A stretch of DNA of 5,193 nucleotides from Verrucomicrobiota bacterium. GTDB taxonomy: Bacteria > Verrucomicrobiota > Kiritimatiellia > UBA8416 > JAIOPI01. The notes beneath the pieces are model-generated. The model did not search any database, was not told the DNA's origin, and saw only the letters and a list, made by a program, of their open reading frames with translations. Below, in pieces: positions 1 to 5,193 of the stretch (position 1 is its first letter; each line of letters starts with the position of its first letter). The translations under genes were made by a program, and so were the position numbers. The stretch covers positions 1-5,193 of the forward strand of contig JAQCIA010000177.1 in the NCBI GenBank assembly GCA_027620105.1, written 5' to 3'.

Positions 1-359
1 GTCCGCAATTGGAGGGCGAGCGTCCCGCGAGCCGTTCTTGAGCGTATCCCAAACGAGGCTTAAGTAAGCGCCATTCGATCAGATTGCGGAAGATGGCGAG
101 GCCGCCGAGAGCGTCGACGAAGCACACGCTGTAGGTTCAGCCAGAGACGGCGTTGAAGGAGACTTGCTGGCCCGTAGCGCCTGCGCACATCCGTCTGGCC
201 CACGATGATCGGTTCGCACCGACGGCATTCGAATGGTGCCTCCAGTTGCCCCGGAAGGGGGAGGTGTACACGATTCGCACGGTCATCGTTGCGCGGTGCC
301 GCGCCACAGGCGCCACCGGACTGGGGGGCCAGCTCGTCGAGCTTGTGAACCCCATCCAG

Positions 360-616
360 TCACACACTTGGAACGGTGAGCCAGGTTTTTTTGCCTCCCG
401 CTTCAAACCGCTTGGCGTCGCCGAGCATGCACGGGACGAAGCGAGCATGTGCGTCGGGGCCACGGCCTGATGCCGTGCGGTCGCGGAGCGTGATCGCGTG
501 GGGCCTGGCCTCCGTCAGGTCGGCCTCAGTCAGGTCCGAACATGTCGCGAGCGCCTGTTGCACCACGTATCCGGACGGCCCGGGTGGTCCCCGCTCGCTG
601 GGAGCGGGGCGGGCGA

Positions 617-620
<4 letters not shown>
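360..620 (-). CDS. Doubtful small ORF coupled to the activator gene (DLTEA repeats)
   Basis: This 86-codon frame is read in the same direction as the sigma-54 activator. Its ATG (618-620) overlaps the activator's TGA (617-619) as ATGA, an arrangement typical of translationally coupled genes. Residues 29-38 read DLTEADLTEA, two units of the A(D/N)LXX pattern of pentapeptide-repeat proteins. Against a real gene: only two units are present, the N-terminus is Pro/Gly/Arg-rich, there is no clear ribosome binding site, and a strong hairpin at 589-609 lies just inside the start. It may be a remnant, or chance in GC-rich DNA. I assign no function. Confidence 0.15.
461..477. repeat. Short perfect inverted repeat
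   Basis: CACGGC (461-466) and GCCGTG (472-477) are exact reverse complements around the 5-base loop CTGAT. No T-run follows on either strand, so it is not a typical intrinsic terminator. It may be a minor RNA hairpin or chance in GC-rich sequence. Confidence 0.3.
509..538. repeat. Tandem repeat, two 15-bp units
   Basis: CCTCCGTCAGGTCGG (509-523) is followed directly by CCTCAGTCAGGTCCG (524-538); the units differ at two positions. Read on the minus strand in the frame of the doubtful ORF at 360-620, each unit encodes a DLTEA-type pentapeptide. The 15-bp period fits a coding pentapeptide repeat, but two copies are too few to settle it. Confidence 0.45.
589..609 (-). terminator. Strong GC hairpin just after the activator gene
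   Basis: CCCCGCTC (589-596) and GAGCGGGG (602-609) form a perfect 8-bp stem around a 5-base loop. The structure begins about 8 bases past the activator's stop codon in its direction of transcription. The position and strength suit a transcription end or an mRNA 3' stabiliser. No U-tract follows on the minus strand, so it is not a canonical rho-independent terminator. Confidence 0.45.
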
Positions 621-3118
<2,498 letters not shown>

Positions 3119-3122
3119 TATT

Positions 3123-3135
3123 CACATCATATGTG
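3123..3135. promoter_or_regulatory. Inverted repeat over the activator's translation start region
   Basis: CACAT (3123-3127) and ATGTG (3131-3135) are exact reverse complements separated by three bases. The repeat lies 5 to 17 bases upstream of the activator ATG, in the predicted 5' leader where a Shine-Dalgarno would be expected; none is recognisable. It could be an operator or a small hairpin that limits translation. This is inference from position. Confidence 0.3.
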
Positions 3136-3141
3136 CTTAAG

Positions 3142-3151
3142 ATGCGCGCAT
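3142..3151. promoter_or_regulatory. Perfect 10-bp palindrome at the activator's promoter (-10 / start side)
   Basis: ATGCGCGCAT is its own reverse complement. It overlaps the downstream end of the predicted -10 box and the expected start site of the minus-strand activator promoter. It also lies about 144 to 153 bp upstream of the predicted lipoprotein start site, within the range of sigma-54 enhancer sites. It may be half of a paired operator with the palindrome at 3167-3176. Confidence 0.35.
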
Positions 3152-3179
3152 TATACAGTCGATACGACGCATGCGTAAA
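3150..3179 (-). promoter_or_regulatory. Sigma-70-type promoter of the activator gene
   Basis: On the minus strand there is a perfect -10 box TATAAT (plus positions 3150-3155). Eighteen bases upstream lies TTTACG (3174-3179), which matches TTGACA at four of six positions. Transcription would start near 3143, giving a leader of about 25 bases before the ATG at 3118. No -24/-12 pattern was seen for this gene, so the activator is probably expressed by housekeeping polymerase, as is usual for enhancer-binding proteins. Confidence 0.6.
3167..3176. promoter_or_regulatory. Perfect 10-bp palindrome over the activator's -35 region
   Basis: ACGCATGCGT is its own reverse complement and overlaps the -35 box of the predicted activator promoter. 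Its centre is 25 bp from that of the palindrome at 3142-3151, and the two share the ATGCG half. It lies about 119 to 128 bp upstream of the predicted lipoprotein start site. A protein bound here could both repress its own gene and activate the divergent one. The sequence is clear; the function is inferred. Confidence 0.35.
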
Positions 3180-3204
3180 GGTGAATGTGGACGGCCCTAA
3201 AAAA

Positions 3205-3256
3205 TTACACTTTTGTAAAATGTTTGTGTTACGATAGATACGTTTCTATTCACAAA
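3205..3256. promoter_or_regulatory. AT-rich block of inverted repeats upstream of the sigma-54 promoter
   Basis: This AT-rich stretch in a GC-rich window contains TTACA-N4-TGTAA (3205-3218), then TTTGTG (3223-3228) paired with CACAAA (3251-3256), which enclose ATAGA (3234-3238) paired with TCTAT (3245-3249). Relative to the predicted lipoprotein start at 3295 it covers about -90 to -39. That is where activator sites or a bendable spacer between enhancer and -24/-12 elements would lie. I found no good IHF consensus. Which repeat matters cannot be decided from one sequence. Confidence 0.35.
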
Positions 3257-3268
3257 TCAGCGTTGACT

Positions 3269-3284
3269 TGGCACAGGTGTTGCC
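3269..3284 (+). promoter_or_regulatory. Sigma-54 (-24/-12) promoter of the lipoprotein gene
   Basis: TGGCAC (3269-3274), a 5-base spacer and TTGC (3280-3283) match the sigma-54 consensus TGGCAC-N5-TTGC exactly, with the invariant GG (3270-3271) and GC (3282-3283) at the required distance. A T precedes the TGG, as the consensus favours. The predicted start is near 3295, leaving a leader of about 19 bases that still contains the ribosome binding site AAGGAAA (3300-3306). The neighbouring divergent gene encodes a sigma-54 activator with an intact GAFTGA loop, which supports a working promoter. Confidence 0.85.
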
Positions 3285-3313
3285 ATACACAAGCACGAAA
3301 AGGAAATCCGACC

Positions 3314-3877
3314 ATGACGGAACGTGCTGGATTGCGCGGTTTGGTAGTGGCATGCGTGGCCTTATTAATTGTCTCGGGTTGTCGCGGCCGCGATGGGGCA
3401 CCTCAAGAACAGGGCGGCGCAAAGCCGGTCCAGCCCTCCGGCGTCGAGGCGCTCGCGTCGGGTTCCGCATCTCCCGCTGAATCTTCCGCTGAGGTCGGGG
3501 CCGGGGCATCGCAGGGCGTGGAGGCGCCGGCGCCTCTGCCATCGGAGACCGGTACCGCCAGTGAGGCAGTGACCGGCGCTGGGGGTGGACTTGCGAAACC
3601 GGGCGCGGAAGCAACCGGACAAGCGGCCGCTAATCCTTTCATCGGCTTGACCGCAGCGCAACTTCGTACGAAGATGGATGAGATTGTCCGGGAAGAGCAG
3701 GCTCTGCCGGAGCGCTTGGCGGATCTGACGCAGAAGTGGAGCGAGGGCAACGCGCCGGCGGACCCAACCGATGCGCTGCGCGAGGCGGACTACAAGGCTT
3801 TGAACGCACGGACGTTTGAATTGCTGAATCAGCGAGCACAGCTTGAGATCGCCATGGATTCGCCAACGAGCCCGTGA
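3314..3877 (+). CDS. Putative lipoprotein, sigma-54 controlled
   Basis: This 187-residue protein should be exported and lipid-anchored in the cell envelope. Residues 1-22 form a signal peptide with a basic start (R4, R8) and a hydrophobic core. The lipobox VSGC at 20-23 places the modified cysteine at C23. Residues 24-106 are a low-complexity Ala/Gly/Ser/Pro/Glu linker that could reach away from the membrane. Residues 107-187 look folded and mainly helical, with charged amphipathic stretches (for example QLRTKMDEIVREEQALPERL and YKALNARTFELLNQRAQLEI). I do not recognise the family. The frame is open back to 3185, but the start at 3314 is chosen because AAGGAAA (3300-3306) is well spaced from it, the signal peptide begins there, and the predicted sigma-54 start at 3295 excludes earlier codons. 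A likely terminator follows at 3975-4011. Confidence 0.88.
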   Translation: MTERAGLRGLVVACVALLIVSGCRGRDGAPQEQGGAKPVQPSGVEALASGSASPAESSAEVGAGASQGVEAPAPLPSETGTASEAVTGAGGGLAKPGAEATGQAAANPFIGLTAAQLRTKMDEIVREEQALPERLADLTQKWSEGNAPADPTDALREADYKALNARTFELLNQRAQLEIAMDSPTSP

Positions 3878-3974
3878 CTTTCAGGACCGGTTCCGGCTGA
3901 GGTCCAGTGACCCCAGGGGGCGGTGTCGGACGGTGGAGGAAGAAAAAGAAACGGAGAGGGTTGTTTTTTTGCTG

Positions 3975-4011
3975 GTCAGGGCATAAGCCTGTGACGCATA
4001 TTTGTTTTTTT
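3975..4011 (+). terminator. Probable rho-independent terminator after the lipoprotein gene
   Basis: GTCAGGGC (3975-3982) and GCCTGTGAC (3987-3995) form an 8-bp stem with one G-U pair and one bulged G, closed by an ATAA loop. A five-base spacer and TTTGTTTTTTT (4001-4011) follow. It lies about 100 bases past the lipoprotein stop. The spacer is longer than in ideal terminators, and an earlier T-run (3964-3970) has only a weak A/T stem before it. Confidence 0.5.
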
Positions 4012-4013
4012 AG

Positions 4014-4029
4014 TGGTGTCGATGGTGCA
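4014..4029 (+). promoter_or_regulatory. Possible sigma-54-like promoter of the LamG gene
   Basis: TGGTGT (4014-4019), five bases and GTGCA (4025-4029) keep the invariant GG (4015-4016) and GC (4027-4028) at the same spacing as the strong promoter at 3269-3284. It departs from consensus at CAC (TGT here) and at the first T of TTGC. The predicted start near 4040 gives a 28-base leader containing the AGGGA ribosome binding site (4056-4060). It begins just after the terminator T-run. I found no better sigma-70 pair in this gap. Confidence 0.4.
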
Positions 4030-4067
4030 GAAGCACAATGCCGATGAAAGACGATAGGGAACACTGC

Positions 4068-5193
4068 ATGCATGATCTCCAAACGCGGTGGTATGGAATT
4101 GCGTCGCGAGCACTGATGGCGGCGATGCTGTTTGTTGCGAGTGCGTCACTGTTGCGGGCGGACCCGCTGGTTTATACGGACGACGACGACGACGACGGGA
4201 TCATCAACGGCATCGAGGACGAGACCGGAACGTTGTCGACCCGCTCGGAATCTCCGTATGTCATGCGCGCGCTGGAATTTTCTGGCGGCAACGCCGTGGT
4301 GGCAGATCCTGCTGGGCTCCATGGCGTGTCGAACTGGACGGTGGAAGCGTGGGTACGTCCGACCAACGCGATCAACGCGGTAGACGGCTTCGTTCCGGTG
4401 ATTAGCCGCCGCGGCGCGGCAGACGCGGAGGGCAGCGGCACAACCTTCGAGCTCGGCTTGTTCGCGACCAACGGCGAGACACGCGCCTATGCGCGGTTCA
4501 ATCGACCGGGGGTTGTGGATCCCTTCGTTCTAACGGGCGGGCAGGTTCCCCTCAACAATTGGACACATCTGGCAGCGTCTTTCACAAACGCCTCTCCCAT
4601 CCGTTCAGGGTTCTTCATCCTCTACATGAACGGATTTGAGGCCGTTCGTGGCCAGAACAATTACATGCGGGATGTGGCTCCCACTGCCGGAACTCTGTAT
4701 CTGGGAGCCACCAACTTCCTGGGCTACTTAATGGAAGTGCGGACGTGGCGCGATGTACGCAAGCCTGTTGAGATCTTCAACAATTTCCGAAGACTCCTGA
4801 CCTTCAGCACAGAGGCCCGCGAGAACAGCTTCGACGGTACCTCCGGAACCTACGCCGGGAGGCCGACCGCGTCGGCTCTCCCGCCCTTGGTGTCTGAGGA
4901 TGGCTTCAACCTTTCAAGCGTGGTCGCGCTCCCCGCCCCGGCTTGGACGTTTCAGCGGCATACGTTCTCGATGGAGGCCTACATCAGGATGGAGCCCGGA
5001 TCGGTGGGGGGCATTATCACCAGACGCAAGCAAAACGTCGGATCCCTGTCAACGCTCGCGGACGACAGGGCGGTTTTGGAGGAGAACGAGGTCTTCAACG
5101 ACACGGACTCTGCGGAGGGGCCTTGGGCCATCACGGAAAGCATGGAAATTACCCAGGATGGAAATCTGCAGTGCCAGTGGTGGGGGACCCTCA
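4068..5193 (+). CDS. Secreted LamG (concanavalin A-like) domain protein, 3' end outside the window
   Basis: The first 375 residues of a larger exported protein are visible, with no stop before the window ends. Residues 1-31 are a signal peptide (R7, R14, hydrophobic 15-29), cleaved after A26 (ASA) or A31 (LRA). Residues 37-51 hold six consecutive Asp followed by GIINGIED, resembling the DxDxDG calcium loops of thrombospondin type 3 repeats. Residues about 66-235 form a LamG-like jelly-roll: ALEFSGG (68-74), WTVEAWVRP (90-98), NNWTHLAASF (163-172), LYMNG (185-189) and LGYLMEVRTWRD (218-229). A second copy begins near 280, with FSMEAYIRM (300-308) and GGIITRR (314-320). Such domains usually bind carbohydrate or mediate adhesion at the surface. 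AGGGA (4056-4060) is seven bases before this ATG; the ATG at 4072 is in another frame that soon stops. The ligand and the C-terminal domains are unknown. Confidence 0.9.
   Translation, partial: MHDLQTRWYGIASRALMAAMLFVASASLLRADPLVYTDDDDDDGIINGIEDETGTLSTRSESPYVMRALEFSGGNAVVADPAGLHGVSNWTVEAWVRPTNAINAVDGFVPVISRRGAADAEGSGTTFELGLFATNGETRAYARFNRPGVVDPFVLTGGQVPLNNWTHLAASFTNASPIRSGFFILYMNGFEAVRGQNNYMRDVAPTAGTLYLGATNFLGYLMEVRTWRDVRKPVEIFNNFRRLLTFSTEARENSFDGTSGTYAGRPTASALPPLVSEDGFNLSSVVALPAPAWTFQRHTFSMEAYIRMEPGSVGGIITRRKQNVGSLSTLADDRAVLEENEVFNDTDSAEGPWAITESMEITQDGNLQCQWWGTL
4179..4196 (+). repeat. (GAC)6 trinucleotide repeat in the LamG gene
   Basis: Six perfect in-frame GAC codons encode Asp38-Asp43 directly after the signal peptide. 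Slippage would change the number of Asp residues without breaking the frame. The run is part of the Asp-rich, possibly calcium-binding motif that continues as GIINGIED. Confidence 0.85.

Larger units (their letters stand above)
1..588. other. Stretch without a convincing gene
   Basis: No frame on either strand gives a protein I can recognise. The first 60 bases can be read as the tail of a plus-strand gene (ending ...LERIPNEA, TAA at 58-60), but nothing else supports that. Bases 10-35 are a G- and C-rich segment with two copies of GCGAGC, which could be a dispersed intergenic repeat. On the minus strand one frame is open from 463 to a TGA at 137-139 and stays open after it to the window start, so it could be a decayed gene; its composition is Arg/Ser/Pro-rich and unlike a typical folded protein. 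The small structures at 461-477 and 509-538 are listed separately. I see no RNA gene and no insertion-sequence ends. Confidence 0.5.

Noticed and set aside
153..470. Plus-strand 105-codon frame in the gene-poor start
   Set aside because: There is no clear ribosome binding site, no recognisable domain and an odd composition, and it overlaps an equally open frame on the other strand.
3212..3240. Sigma-70 promoter for the lipoprotein (TTTGTA, 17 bases, TAGATA)
   Set aside because: Each box matches at only about three of six positions, whereas the -24/-12 element is an exact match.
3185..3313. N-terminal extension of the lipoprotein to the upstream ATG at 3185
   Set aside because: It would put the signal peptide internally, lacks a ribosome binding site and lies upstream of the predicted transcription start.
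3884..3920. Hairpins GGACC...GGTCC, GGTC-CAGT-GACC and CCCCAGGGGG just after the lipoprotein stop
   Set aside because: The stems are only 4 to 5 bp, or the loop is too small, and no T-run follows directly.
3940..3970. A-rich/T-rich stem before the first T-run as a terminator
   Set aside because: The stem is nearly all A-T pairs with a mismatch, so it is too weak compared with the hairpin at 3975-3995.
3974..3988. Another -24/-12-like match, TGGTCA...TAAGC
   Set aside because: GG and GC are 13 bases apart instead of 12, and the site lies within the terminator stem.
4088..4405. Plus-strand frame overlapping the LamG gene start
   Set aside because: Its Arg-rich product has no features; the frame from 4068 has a ribosome binding site, a signal peptide and LamG motifs.

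Overview
The window looks like chromosomal DNA from a GC-rich Gram-negative bacterium. It carries a sigma-54 activator, a lipoprotein with a classical lipobox and a large secreted protein with LamG-type domains. This mix is common in the Planctomycetota-Verrucomicrobiota-Lentisphaerota-Kiritimatiellota group, but that placement is an inference from gene content; a deltaproteobacterial-type lineage would also fit. No rRNA, tRNA, CRISPR array or insertion sequence was recognised.

Layout. Bases 1-588 hold no convincing gene: an unusual GC-rich start, a minus-strand frame broken by a stop, a small hairpin and a 2 x 15 bp tandem repeat. Bases 617-3118 (minus) encode an 833-residue transcriptional activator with an alpha-helical TPR-like N-terminal half, an intact sigma-54 AAA+ domain (Walker A, GAFTGA, Walker B), a proline-rich linker and a winged-helix-like C-terminus in place of the usual Fis-type helix-turn-helix. 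A strong hairpin follows its stop. Bases 3119-3313 are a divergent control region. It contains a sigma-70-type promoter for the activator, several palindromes and a textbook -24/-12 sigma-54 promoter for the plus-strand gene. Bases 3314-3877 (plus) encode a 187-residue lipoprotein. Bases 3878-4067 hold a plausible intrinsic terminator and then a weaker sigma-54-like promoter. From 4068 to the end of the window runs the first 375 residues of a secreted, Asp-rich, LamG-domain protein that continues beyond the window.

How it may work (inference). The activator, made from its own housekeeping-type promoter, would bind palindromic sites in the intergenic region and drive sigma-54 polymerase at the lipoprotein gene. 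It might also act at the LamG gene, so the locus would be a locally controlled cell-envelope or surface module. The signal sensed by the TPR-like domain cannot be read from the sequence. The most distinctive points are the activator's domain architecture, the divergent sigma-54 promoter and a run of 11 Cs inside the activator's coding strand.
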